Assembly: GCF_040054535.1 (NCBI RefSeq)
Contig: NC_090781.1
Location: 18,565,760-18,629,759, forward strand
Length of the DNA: 64,000 bases
Direction: 5' to 3'
From: Antennarius striatus
Lineage: Eukaryota > Chordata > Actinopteri > Lophiiformes > Antennariidae
Shown: piece after piece, positions 33,864 through 45,442 of the stretch
Layout of the letters: each line of letters starts with the position of its first letter
Numbering within the stretch: the first letter of the stretch is position 1
Notes under the pieces: model-generated
The model's database searches: none
Seen by the model: the letters and a program-made list of their open reading frames with translations, nothing else
What the model was told of the DNA's origin: nothing
Translations under genes and position numbers: made by a program

Positions 33864-34775
33864 CAGTGACGTGCGGTGAGGTTCATGGCTGGTGAGGCAC
33901 TGATCTCCTCATAATTCGATTTACAAAGTTATGAACCTACAGTGTAGCTCATTCACCATTTAATTAGCAACAGTGATTGGGTTATTTTTTGAAGTCTCAG
34001 AGCAGAATTATTAGGATTATTTACATGTACAAACTAACACACAAATAAGCACATTTGATTAAAAAATATGTTATGTTGTTACCTACATGTTTGTTGATAT
34101 GTCACGTTTACTTCTAAATGAAGTCCATGCGCCGCTCCTTCTGAACAAAAGCAGCGAAAAAAGTTACATGTTAAGGCAAGGCGAGCGGAAAACAATTGAA
34201 TGGCTGTAGTTTGCTGTCACTTCTTCTAAGGCTGAGGAAAAAGACTCCTCTGCCGAATTCCTGGGATCACCAGCGCCCCCTACCAATGAGGCACGACAGC
34301 ATCGTGCCCCACGTAGTGCCTTGTCCCAGCAGTTACAGGACCACTCGACTCAAGACGTTACACTCATGCAGTTGTTGACAAAAAAACACTACATTATATA
34401 CATTGGCTCAATTATGGAAATTTAGTTCATAGAGCAAACGTGTTTGAATATTTTAATAGCGACATATAGAGAGAGCATTACGGACTCACTGTATAGCATG
34501 CCAGCACAGCTAGTCGAGTCATTGATCAATCCATGGTGAGGCTCGGCCAGCTGGTGCCTCACTGCAGGTCTCTTCTCAGTGTTTCAGCAAAAAATGTGAA
34601 AATTCAGCGATTTTGAGTAAAAATAACCTAAAATTGGTGATGTTGAATGGAAAATAACTTTATAATATGCATCACTCGATAAATATAACAATTTCTTCCA
34701 ATTTTCTTTTCTTTTTTTTCTCATTATGGCAGGTGAGGCCATGCCTCACCTTCCACCCCTGACCGCACGTCGCTG
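33864..34775. mobile_element. Complete non-autonomous hAT element
   Basis: A 912-bp element with inverted ends CAGTGACGTGCGGTGAGG and CCGCACGTCGCTG. It is flanked by the perfect 8-bp target duplication CTGTAGCA (33856-33863 and 34776-34783). The 8-bp duplication and CAGYG ends define hAT. Internal 'ggtgaggc' and 'gcctcacc' repeats add to the fold-back. No transposase frame. Unit 1 has the empty site at 6925-6932. Confidence 0.9.
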
Positions 34776-34783
34776 CTGTAGCA

Positions 34784-35149
34784 TGAGTGGATGGACGTTG
34801 TTGGTGGGTTGTGGGTTTTTGCTGTATTTTTCTTTTTTCTTTTGTTTTTTTACAGGATTGCACAATATGCTGTACTTTGTTTTACACTGTGGATGATTTG
34901 TATAATTGTGCAATTTCTGAAGATAACCCAATAAATAAAGTTAAAAAATATACATACTAAACGTGTCCAATTGTATATTTTTATCTCTCATATTCAGATA
35001 ATTCTGAGATCTGAGATTATAATTTAGATCCAATTAAACATGCTGGCAATGGATCATAAATTGCTTAAAGTCAAAAGTCAAACTTTCTTTATTGTCATAC
35101 ACATAGATACGGTACAACGAAATTTCGAGGCCAGATGGATAGTTGGTCC
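34784..35149. other. Intergenic DNA after the hAT element
   Basis: T-rich and AT-rich; nothing recognised. Confidence 0.5.
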
Positions 35150-35395
35150 AGAGCCGCTGCACCCCGGGCGCGCCGCCACTGAGGTCCAACATGACCTAAT
35201 ATTCCCTAGATGCATGTTTTTCCTGATAATGGGGGGAAACCGGAGAACCCGGAGAATACCCATTCAGACATGGAGAGAACATGCAAACTCTTCACAAAAA
35301 GGCCACGTTGGAAATGATGGGGTTTGAACCCCTGACCTTCTTGCTGTGATGCAGCAGTGCTGACCACTACACCACCATGCCACCTTATACAGTAC
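35150..35395. repeat. Dispersed fish repeat (tRNA-like end)
   Basis: Text such as 'ggagaacccggagaatacc', 'acatgcaaactctt' and 'gaacccctgacctt' followed by 'gtgctgaccactacaccacc' is the reverse complement of a common teleost repeat with tRNA-like boxes. Only unit 3 has it; in unit 2 the region is collapsed at 21747. Confidence 0.55.
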
Positions 35396-37449
35396 TTCTG
35401 TAATTTAATATATTGATTGGTCAATAATTACTACTTTTCTAGATATTGTGAAAATATGACAAAAGATCCTGTTTGATAATGATCGAAAAGTGAAAAAAAG
35501 ACTCGGGTCCAACTCAAACTTTCATAAATTCTTCTGAGACACATCCCTACGCAAAGTTCATCTATATCTGTAGACAAATTTTTGAGTTGTCATTTAAAAA
35601 CACAAATATAACCTCCTAAACAGCGAAAATAAAATAATAAATTTATGTTCTGCAATTATTAAATTTTTCATACTTCATAATTTAGCAAATATTTGTAAAT
35701 ACAGCAGCACAATGGCCAATAGGTCACATTAACTTTGATCCTGTGCAACATATGGCATATTGTGCAAGCAGGGCGTTAACAGTTTTAGAACTGACTTTCC
35801 AGTGAAAGTAAACGTGCTGATTAAAATCAACTCTTATCAGTGACGGTGGCAGAGGGCATATTGTGTAATTGGTGGGGTGTTAACAGTGTCAACACTGAAT
35901 TTCCAGTGAAAGAGCGATTTACTGTAAATGTTTACTGCTCACAGTAACTGAATGAACTGATGATAAAACTTTTAATGTTCAAACTCATCTATTTGTGTTC
36001 TTGGGAACTCATTCATGAGTAAAGGATTGCATGTTAAATGTACAGTATGTGTCTGTTCTATCAGGTTGTCCTGGAGCAAATATGGGAGCTATAGGTTCGC
36101 TCTGCTAATCATCTTTCAGTCCAGTTAAAATCCAGGCGTATTAATCCTGTTCAGATACCATGAATGTTAACACAGAATACCAGTTTCCTCAATCTATTAA
36201 TGATCAGTGTGTGAATTTAAACACAATTTGAAAACTCACTTGGACCTTCTTCCTTCAGCATCTTTAAAAGAAATGATGCAGCTTGTGCCTCCTTGCTGTA
36301 AAACAATTGGCTGCTACTAGGTGCAATTTTGTTCAAAGCTGTTGTGTTTGTTGTTTGTCAACCACTAACAAACAGCAGTTGTTATTGGCAACAGTAACAA
36401 AATGTATTGTGTTTCAAATCATTAAAATTAACAAGAAATTGTTTGTTGGTCCTTACAAATACATTTTATTTCTGGTGTCTAGATTGAGGGCACACTTCTA
36501 AATTATTCTACATCATTAATTTCAATCCAAACAAACATTTTATCTTGTGGTTTGTCAGGCTTTATGCCAACCTCTTTGAATAGTTTGGGAAATTTTTTTA
36601 CAGTTCACTGAACTTTCCTCCATCATCATGTGATTAAGCGCTAAATAAATAAAAGTTGACTGATATCTCCACAAACAAATAAATCAAACAAGGTTTCTTT
36701 ACATTAGTCTGCTTCATGTCAAATTAATCTAACCATTAAATTATTTAACCCTGAAAACCACTTTGCATTTGTTATCAGTAGTTTATGAGTTATCAACAAA
36801 GTTTCCCACTATGGCAGATCTGGATCTATTTCTTTATTTCTACTTATTTATATTATTCATCTAACTTTCAAAATACGTGTACATAAAATTCACTTGAGCA
36901 ACTCTTCATTGAGCCTTCATTATCTCAGCCATGTTTCTGTATTTATTATCATGTATTGATTAAATACATACTGCCCCATCTCCAATTATATCTTCATATC
37001 CAGATTATAATTCTTAGCTGAGATGATGATTTACATCCAATTACACACGCTGGTAGCAGATCACAAACCGTTTATACCTTTGTATTTTTTAGTATATTAT
37101 ATTGGTCAATATTCCTAAGTTTTCTACATATTGTGAAAATATGACAAAAGAGCTCTATTTCACAATGTTGGAGACAATGAAAAAGTGACTCAGATCCACC
37201 TCAAACTTTCATAAATTCTTCCTAGACACATTCCTACACAAAGTTCATCCACATTTTTGAGTTATCATTTAGAAACACAAACAACCCAAATGTGGTGATT
37301 AATGTCCTCCTAGACAGAGATAATAAAACAACAAATTTCTTCTGAGCAGTTCTTTAATTGATTTTAATAAAACACACAGAATGCAGTTTATTGAGGGCTT
37401 TTTTTTTTTTACAACCAAACAGAACAAGACAGATGCATCAACTGTGGAA
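35396..37449. other. Intergenic DNA, unit 3, right part
   Basis: AT-rich, no supported gene; near copy of 21750-23622. Confidence 0.6.
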
Positions 37450-39324
37450 TCCTGAGGAGACAGAAAAAAATAGATCAGTTAATATAGAATCAAGATTAGT
37501 GCCAGAAAGAAAAAGTAAGAAAGGGCCTGATCCATATAAGCACATCTATTATTGTTACATTTTTCTCTTGTCGATGTTCAACACATCCACAGTACAAAGG
37601 AAATCTATAATAATGATAAAGTTTCTCACAGGTGGATTTGAGCGCAGCCAGAAATGTAGGTTTAAATTTTTCAACCAGTTTACGATGTTCTTCGTCCAAA
37701 CGTCTCCCCACATCTCCCTTCCTCACTTCATCCCAGTCCTCCTGGGTCTACACACCAACACAAATATCAGTATTAGTCCTCAATGGTGATCAATCAAGAC
37801 AGTCATCAATCACAAAACTCTGCTTTTCCCAACAACTGAACCTCTCACCATATCTTTGAAGGCTTCCCCGCAGTAATAACTCTTGGATGCTGGATACTCC
37901 ATTCCCTCATCACACAGCTGCTTCACGCTTGACGCCACCACATGGAGTTCTTCTCCTCCGTCGTAGGCGTACACCTTCTCATCCTCACAGGTCATCAGAA
38001 CCAGCTGATCACAGCAGCACGAGGTCCCCTCCACGACGCCTATGACCTGCATACTTACTTCCTGAGGAAGGTAGAATTTCCCCCATCCGTTCACCTCACG
38101 ATAATTGCCGCTGTACACGGTGTCATCCACATCTCCTATTGTCCATTTGGCACCAGCTGGATTCTTCAGAACAGAAGTCTTGCGTTTGTTTTTGGACACA
38201 ACATCTGAAACCCACGTCAGGTAATCTGGTTCTGCAACATACATTCGACAAGAGGAGTTGGAAAAATCTAAGATGGCTTGGTTTTCAGATTTGTCAGGAG
38301 AGGATGTTTGGTGTCCTACTTTGTTCTCTTTGGCTCTGGAAGAAATGAAGCATCTCAGATGCTGGTCTGGTGCACAGAAAAGAGATAGACTTTATTCAAC
38401 AGAAACAAAAGTAGTAACTGATACTCACAGATCATTTTAAGAAATCATTATGGTGGGAATATCAGGCAGTGATGACCAGAATAGGACATGTTTTTCATTC
38501 ACTCAGTGAGTCAAACAATAATGTACCTAATCTACTGTAACCCTCCATTGGCTCAGCCTCTCAGTATTGCTCACATTAGGATCATCTTGTAATTGTTTTA
38601 TATTTAAAATTCTTCCAGGTATTCAAACTGGTCACTTGATGCATTGGAACAAGACACCTGAATCCACCTCTGCTGTATTGTCATTACTCACGGAATCCTC
38701 ATTTATCAGAAAATAAAACCGGCTCTTACATGGAAGTTTTGTGTGGATCAACCGCCATTCTGGATCACTGTCACCTAGAAGTAAAACAAAAGTTTGTTGT
38801 TGAAGTAGTGGTGGGAAAAAAGTAAAAAAACAAGTACAGAAATCAAGTACTATGTACAATAAAACGAGACGTGTTAAAATAAAACACATACTGAATGTAC
38901 TTATACTTTACTTAAAGTAAAACTCCCTTCCCTCGCGTATTAATTCCATAAATAACAAAATACGAGTTTTGCTGGTCCTTCATATAAGATCTGTAGACAC
39001 ATTTAAGAGTTTAAAGAAATGAAAAACGCATTTAGTCTACAGTACTTTGCAAATTACATAAATCAACGTTCTGTTTGTGCAATAATTTATGTAAAGTTTC
39101 ACATTAATCATAAACGTCTGACAAATATTTAATCGTTGCGGATGATAACAATTACCAAAGCTGTCGGGTAAGCAAACGTCTTCGGTGTCTTCAGAGAAAT
39201 GAATATTGTCGAGAAGTGAAGCTGAATATAAATGGTCTGTGGCCACGCCCCATAGCTGTGATGCCTTCAAGTGCTCGCCAAAGGCTGTCGGAAAAAAACG
39301 CCATCCTTGAACCCGGGAACGGGT
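37450..39324 (-). CDS. Gene 2, copy 3
   Basis: Exons 39324-39156, 38774-38692, 38361-37849, 37747-37630 and a last exon from 37451 with the split stop T|GA; about 294 residues from the first exon listed, open throughout. The start of the first listed exon differs (TRSRVQGWRFF after a 'ggtcag' acceptor), yet the phase is kept, which supports that exon boundary. Elsewhere it is nearly identical to copies 1 and 2, though DVFLP has become DVCLP near the end of the first exon. Function unknown. Confidence 0.7.
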
Positions 39325-40163
39325 CTGACCTACAGTTTTTGTTTCCTTTTTTGTTGTATTTGTATTTTTAGCAGTGTAGATATATTTCATGCAAATATAG
39401 GGTACGTTCCATTTTATTAATACGTTTGTCAGAAATGACAAAGAACAAATCGCTGATGAAAAAAATAAATCGTGTGTACATACGTTTCCGAGTACTGCAT
39501 CAGATTTAGCGATGTTTCTGAGTTCCACTTTCAGGGTTCCACTTTCATTTGTTAACCCCTAACCCTCCTCCCTCTACCTTTTCTAAATGCATTTTATCCT
39601 CAGGGGGTGTGGGGGCTAAGGCAACTTTTATTCCACAGAGGTATTCCACCACACTTCACGTGAACGACGCGCTGATACGCTTCCTGGGAATCAGGAGTGC
39701 TACACGCACCAGGACTACTGACGGTAATTTTATTATGGAGGACGAGTTGCCAAAGAAATAGATAAATAGATCCAGATCTTCAATAGTGGAGAATTTTGTT
39801 GATAACTCATAAACTACTGATAATAAACACGATTCCAAAAGTGAGGAGGTTTTCATGGTCCAATAATTTTATAGTTTGTCTAATCTGACATGACGGTGAT
39901 CCCCTTAGAGAAACTTCGTTTGATTCATTTTTTGTGGGGAAATGACGGAGGAAAGTTCAGTGAACTGTAGAAAAAGTTTCCCAAACTGTTCAAGGCAGCC
40001 TGACAAACCACAAGGACTGAGAATAATGATGAACTGGGAAAACTTAGGATAGGAGTGTGCCATCGATCCAGTCACCACAAATAAAACATGTTTAGACAAC
40101 AATTTCCTGTCGACTTTGTAGGTTTGAATTTGGTTGAAATTTAGTCTAACTAGTTGATTTTTC

Positions 40164-40166
<3 letters not shown>

Positions 40167-40255
<89 letters not shown>
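40167..40255. repeat. (GT)n microsatellite at the right edge of the array
   Basis: About 89 bp of GT. Homology to units 1 and 2 stops in or at this run, so it marks a duplication breakpoint. Confidence 0.95.
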
Positions 40256-40256
<1 letters not shown>

Positions 40257-40402
40257 CTATCAGACTCTAAAGTACTGTGTTTTTACATTACGTAAGTAGA
40301 CATTTTTTTTCGTTAAGTAGAGCCAATATTTTCCTGCTGAGAAATTTCGTAAGTAGAAAATTTCGTAAGTAGACACATTCGTAAGTAGAGGTATCACTGT
40401 AA
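40257..40402. repeat. TTCGTAAGTAGA-type dispersed repeat
   Basis: Several 'ttcgtaagtaga' words ending 'gaggtatcactgta'. The same family is at 59045-59170. It resembles a short DNA-transposon relic found in many animals; class not certain. Confidence 0.55.
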
Positions 40403-41219
40403 AAGCGAACGGAAGGCCGCCTCCTGTTTATTATTCACACTATAGTGTTGTGAATAATAAACACAACATCCAAGCACAACAACTCTTTGATCACAGGTGT
40501 TTGTCAGAGGATGGAGGATCAAATCCCAGCAGTGAGTGTTTTGTTTCAGTTCTTAGGTCACATGAAAATGTGAAATGCTCCCGGGAAATTTTTTAGAAAA
40601 TGGGGTTGTTTTCCTGCATTCTGAGGGCAAAATCTTCTGTTCAGTTTACCTACAAAAATACACTAAAGTCAACAGTTCAAGCTGAACTATCTTTATTTCT
40701 GTCCTACTTTATGCAGGTATGAATTTGATATTCAACAATTGAAAACTTCCATTCACTATGTGAAGATGCAGTCATACAAAATATTACTCAATGTTTACTT
40801 GTAAGTTTTACTTAGACTAGAAGACATTTCAACTTTGACCACCACCAACACCATTAGTATGCCATAGTTTATTTTTATTTTTTTAAATTCAATAACATGA
40901 TTTTTCATTTCAATTTAAAAAGGCATGAAAAATAGCAAGCGAGGTGAATACATATTTACATGCATCGCTGGTTATTCCTGCCGGTCATAGGGAACAAAAG
41001 TCTAAGACTACAAACAAGTATTGATAATATCTTTCATTTACCTTCTGATCGGTCTGTCACCACTCCTCCCCCCTTTCAGCACTCACCATTTATTTAATAA
41101 TGAAGACTTTAACACAAACCCTACTATAAAACACTGGATTCTTTTGATCGATTGTCTTCACCTTGTCTAACACCAATTCGCGGGTTCAGCTTGTAAAAAA
41201 ACAATATTTTTGTTTTTCA
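40403..41219. other. Gene-free single-copy stretch
   Basis: No gene recognised. It includes a 37-bp palindrome at 40426-40462 (arms GTTTATTATTCACA / TGTGAATAATAAAC). Confidence 0.5.
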
Positions 41220-41283
41220 TTGGACGAAAGGAGGTCATGACCCGAGTGCATATTTAATGATCGGGAGCGTTCGAGTCACTTTG

Positions 41284-41390
41284 GCTATTTCCGTCAGCAT
41301 GCTTCGGCTATATTCCGTCGGCATGCGGAAATAGCGGCGCTAGCGACGCTAGCGACGCTCTCATGCGGAAATAGCGAGCGCCGCTAGCAA
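41284..41390. repeat. GC-rich inverted and direct repeats
   Basis: GCTATTTCCG...GCATGC is followed by GCATGCGGAAATAGC twice, with 'gcgacgctagcgacgct' between. This can form a strong hairpin. The surrounding 41220-41700 has no recognised gene. Confidence 0.7.
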
Positions 41391-41719
41391 GAGAAAAAGT
41401 TGTAAGTTTTAGCCTTTTTCCCATAAAAATAAGAATGCCACCTTGGCTACACAGTCTAAAAACCTTGTAGCCAATCTGGAATTTACTTCGCCTATGGCGA
41501 ATGGCTAGCGCAAGCCCAGGTATAAAACAGGGATCGACGTCCGCGATTACCTCCGATTCAGGTAAATACTCATGGTGTTTTTCAGGTGGGGACGCGATGT
41601 TGATGAAACCCACACCTGCTGCAGTTTTAGCAGTTTTGTGCTGGCTTTTTCTCTTGGGGTGGAGGTTACGGGGCTCCTCTTCCTAGTTCAAGAGCCCTGA
41701 TACAGAGATGCGTGGCTTG

Positions 41720-43118
41720 TGTGGTACACTCAAAATATATGGTCATATTTGTTTTTATTTTTGGGGATTAATGTTTAGATATTATTTTACTGATTTGTCA
41801 GCACTTTATTTTCACCAATTGTAATTGATGACACATTTTTATATTAACGTCTGTCTTCCCAGATATTAATTTCGTCTTTATTTTGAGACAAAGTAGCTCA
41901 GGTAGCAGGGAAACAGGAGGGCGGAACCTAAGTGCAGGTCGCGTTGCACCCAGGTGACTCTAGTGAGGGACCTCGGTCCCTCTCTTCAGAACATACTGGA
42001 AAAGCAACAAGGGTGGTTCGTATCTCTCACCCCTGTGATTGTTTTCCTGTGTTTTCAGGTTAATATACTGTGACAATCACAAAATGAATACCTCCTAAGA
42101 GTTAATTATTTTTAGCATTAGTGACATGCTTTCGGCGGCGTTTCTCAATGTATAAAAGTAAGTTTGATGTTAGCTAGAAAACTCCGCCTAGTAAGCAAAA
42201 CCGCCTGGCGGGAGTTTCAGAAAGTGGCGCCTACCTGTTACATATTAGGCAGAGCTCATTTGCATACGTGCACATTGCGTGGCAAGATTTTAGTTGTTTT
42301 CCCTCTTTTGGCCCTGCACACCTGACAAACATTGTAAATAAAGTGTTGCTGTTGGGATATGATTAAATTAATATTGTAGGATCTTTGTTTACTATGGTGC
42401 ATTACGGAAATTACTTGAACAAGCTGATACATATATTTTTGAATGGCTATTGTCTGTTTATAAAAAGCACTGTTAGTTTCATGTGCCTTTCAGGAATAAA
42501 TAGTTACAGTATGAAGGGTGAAACTGCATTTTCGTCAGTTTTAAAGGTGCTAGTTTTACTGTATATTAGTCCATTAACATTCCCTATGCAATGAGTTTAC
42601 TGTTTTAGATTAATACCAGTCTTATACTACTGTAAGTAACTTTCAGTGGATTTTGTTACAGTAAATGTGAAACTGACTTTAGAGCACTATATATCATAGT
42701 AGCCATGGTAATAGCATAGATGTCGAAAATATGCTTTTGGGACAAAAGTAATGTACCATCTGAATCCCTCTGGTTCATGTTTATTTACTTTGGTTTATTT
42801 TGAGTTTTAATAGGAAAATCTTAAACTGACTGTGATGTGAGATGGAACGGAAGACACTGTGTCCTGGAGGGACAGATGAGAGCCACACAATGGACATTGA
42901 AACATGAACATTATTGTATTAGGCAGAGATTAGGGACATGAATGTTTATTGTAATGTTGTGAACAATTGCAATATAAAAAGAGAACATACTGGAGATGCA
43001 ACAAGGGTGGTTCGTCTCTCTCACTCCTGTGATTGTTTTCCTGTGTTTTCAGGGTGCGAGGCGTACAGAACCACCATTCATTTGTTATTATGTCCCTCAG
43101 TATTTGGGACTGGTAACA
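41720..43118. mobile_element. Solo LTR, second member of the paired-repeat family
   Basis: A 1399-bp insert, TGTGGTACACTC...CTGGTAACA, with the 4-bp target duplication CTTG (41716-41719 and 43119-43122). The ends resemble those of 14846-16046 (TGTGACACACAC...CATGTAACA). It also contains two copies of a 72-bp block (about 41988-42060 and 42982-43053) ending 'cctgtgttttcagg'. No coding region: a solo LTR fossil. Confidence 0.75.
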
Positions 43119-43228
43119 CTTGCACTTCAAGCTGTTTATTCCTATTCTCCACCGAAAAAAACCTCACCGAACTCACCCAGAACGAAGCTCGACAAGAAGA
43201 TGGACGAGCCCCTAATTCATGTTCCACC

Positions 43229-43375
43229 CAGTAGTGATGGGAATTCTGGCTCTTTTTAGAGACCTGTTCATGTACTGCTGCTGTGTTCGTAACTGCCGCT
43301 CCTCCCCCCTCTGCTCAGCGCAGTGAGACTGAGATCCGTTACATTGGTGACCGACTTTGAGAGCCGGCTCTTCAC
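43229..43375. mobile_element. hAT-type fragment
   Basis: Starts 'cagtagtgatgggaattctg' and contains 'gagagccggctctt', the signature of a widespread fish hAT family. Short and without transposase. Confidence 0.5.
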
Positions 43376-43837
43376 GAGGCCCCATCTTCCCTAAGTCCCA
43401 GGAATCCACCAGGAATTTTTGTAGGACTAAGTAATTCATACAAAACGGCATGTGGCCGTTGAGGACATGGGTTATTTGATACCTATCAGAATGCTCCTTT
43501 ACTTGAGAGACAAGTGGGTTTTTTTTGCCTTGAGAACTTCACAACAACACAGAACCGTAGAACAGCATTCACCTACAATATCTAGTTAATAATTTTCGTT
43601 AAGTTAATCGATCACCTTTAATGGGCTCATTTTTATGGGAAATAATACAGGGAAGATTGTTGAGAAACAACACTTTATTAATGACATATTACAAGTTTTG
43701 GGTTAATTTTTTGCATGAATTGAGGCTCGTGATTTTTTACCTGATGAAGCTGATGAACAGTGATGATGATGATGAACTGAGTTGAACTGAGAAAGGATGA
43801 ATGATGCGTCATCAGGTGAGGTTCATTAACCCGTGGA
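43376..43837. other. Gene-free stretch upstream of aqp11
   Basis: No gene or repeat recognised. Confidence 0.5.
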
Positions 43838-43862
43838 GGAGGAGGAGGAGGAGGAGGAGGAG
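43838..43862. repeat. (GGA)n run
   Basis: Eight GGA triplets just upstream of the GC-rich aqp11 promoter region. Confidence 0.9.
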
Positions 43863-44086
43863 GGTTAACTAGGCTCAGTCACTTCCGCACCATGTGAGCA
43901 ACAGGAACTGGCTCTCATTTGCTCTGGTGGACCCCGCACCAGCCTCTGATAGAACCGCAGCAGGAGCAGCCCGGCACCGCCTCATCTTCCACCCCCGAGA
44001 GGAAGCGATCCGGAGCGGAGAGGACAGGAAGGAGCCGACAGCGCGCCGCACGCACCAGCGAGTAAAGCCGCAGACCACCCGCCAAT
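43863..44086 (+). promoter_or_regulatory. aqp11: GC-rich promoter / 5' leader of aqp11
   Basis: CpG-rich sequence directly before the start codon, unlike the AT-rich DNA around it. No TATA box is obvious; a CpG-type promoter is inferred. Confidence 0.5.
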
Positions 44087-45293
44087 ATGCCGGCAGACGT
44101 TGCCGTATCGGTGGTGGTGCTCGTCGGGATCGTGGCACTGAGCTATGTGACCCGCAGGTTGTCGACCCGGGCCCTGGCGGACACGGGGGTCTCGGAGTAC
44201 GCGGCGGAATTCGTGTCCACGTTCCAACTCTGCTGCTGCGCGCATGAACTAAAGGTGCTGTCGGAAGTGGGCAGGATCGATCCCCGCCTGGCGCTCACCT
44301 TTACGTACCTGATAACCGTAATCCATGGTTTTACCTTCAACGGGGCAATCGGGAACCCCACCGGGGTCCTCGAGTGCGCGTACCGCTCCAGATTAACGCG
44401 CGGGCGCGCATTCCGGCGGATCGCATGCGAGTTCGCTGCAGCCGCCGCGTCCCGAGCCGCGGTGCCGCTAATCTGGGGGGTGGGATTGTCGGGCATTCAC
44501 GTGCGGCATAAACTGCACGACTTCCAGTGCATCAGCCCCGTTCACGCACCGCTCCCGCAGGCGGCCGCCGTGGAGTTCGCCTGCGCCTTTGCGGTGCAGA
44601 CGGTGATCACCTACACGCGATCGATCGGAGGGAGGTCCCACGTTCACGCCGTGGCTGCGATCATCACAACAGTGGTGTATGCAGGTACGTCACGGACTGG
44701 TGTTTGACGTCACGTGATGCAGCTCTTTACATTTTGTCAGTTTGTATTTTGAGACCGCATAATAAAGATTATCAATGCTGGGAATTTCTCTTAATGACGT
44801 CAAAGCGATTTCTGTGTGACTCATGTCTTGACAGTGACACGTGTGTTCAGCATGACGTCATACATACCTGTCCTTTTCATTGTGAATCTTTGTTTCTAAA
44901 TATGTTGTCTCATGGTGTTAGTGTTTCACAGCCTTTTTGAACTCGACTAATATTTTATTTTTTCCATTTTAATTAAAACATATAAAGGTGTGTGTGTGTG
45001 TGTGTGTGTGCATTCAGGTGGCGGTGTGACAGGAGCCGTGTTTAACCCGGCTGTCGCCTTCTCCACACAGTTCCCCTGCAGTGGAAACTCCTTTCTGGAA
45101 TACAGCCTGGTTTACTGGCTGGGCCCCATCATGGGTGAGGACCCCCCCCCCCCCAAAACATAATTTGATGAATGTATTTGCTCTTCTTTACATTCTTGCC
45201 TTTGCAGGTATGATGAGCTCCGTGCTGCTGTTCGATAAAGTCCAGAGAAAGTCGTCCCTTCACGTCACCAAGGAGACCAAGAAAAGGACGTGA
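44087..45293 (+). CDS. aqp11: Aquaporin-11 (superaquaporin)
   Basis: Three exons, 44087-44684, 45018-45134 and 45208-45293, give 266 residues. AQP11 is an unorthodox aquaporin of intracellular, mainly endoplasmic reticulum membranes that passes water and, in some reports, glycerol or peroxide. The family-specific FQLCCCAHELKVLSE follows the first helix. The first pore motif is NPT (residues 90-92) where mammals have NPC; the second is NPA (209-211) in TGAVFNPAVAFS. The conserved Cys nine residues after it (Cys220) is present. Hydrophobic segments fit a six-helix channel. The N-terminal exon is very GC-rich. The C-terminus is Lys-rich (KETKKRT) with no obvious KKxx at the end. AQP12 is the closest alternative because of NPT, but the TFQLCCC stretch and GGxxTGAVFNPA favour AQP11. 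It faces clns1a tail to tail, as expected from vertebrate synteny. Confidence 0.9.
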
Positions 45294-45382
45294 TCTTCAC
45301 AGGACGGCAGAGGATGTGGATGTGGCTGACAGGACCACTGTGATGTCTGAAACACTGACAATCTCTGACGTATCTCTGGAAT

Positions 45383-45442
45383 GTCACCAAAAGATGGATA
45401 GATAGATAGATACTTTATTAATCCCGGAGGAAATTGCATATA
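45383..45442 (+). repeat. GATA run with retroposon tail
   Basis: 'gatagatagatactttatta' then 'atcccggaggaaattgca', the common 3' tail of a fish retroposon, 90 bp after the aqp11 stop. Confidence 0.6.

Larger units (their letters stand above)
27148..40256. repeat. Duplication unit 3 of the two-gene cassette
   Basis: A 13.1-kb near copy of unit 2. It starts at 'attgattaaagaata' and homology ends inside the GT microsatellite at 40167-40255, after which single-copy sequence follows. It carries the complete hAT insert that is partly deleted in unit 2. Confidence 0.9.

Noticed and set aside
44143-44496. Minus-strand 117-codon frame
   Set aside because: Antisense of the GC-rich aqp11 first exon; GC-rich DNA gives long chance frames.
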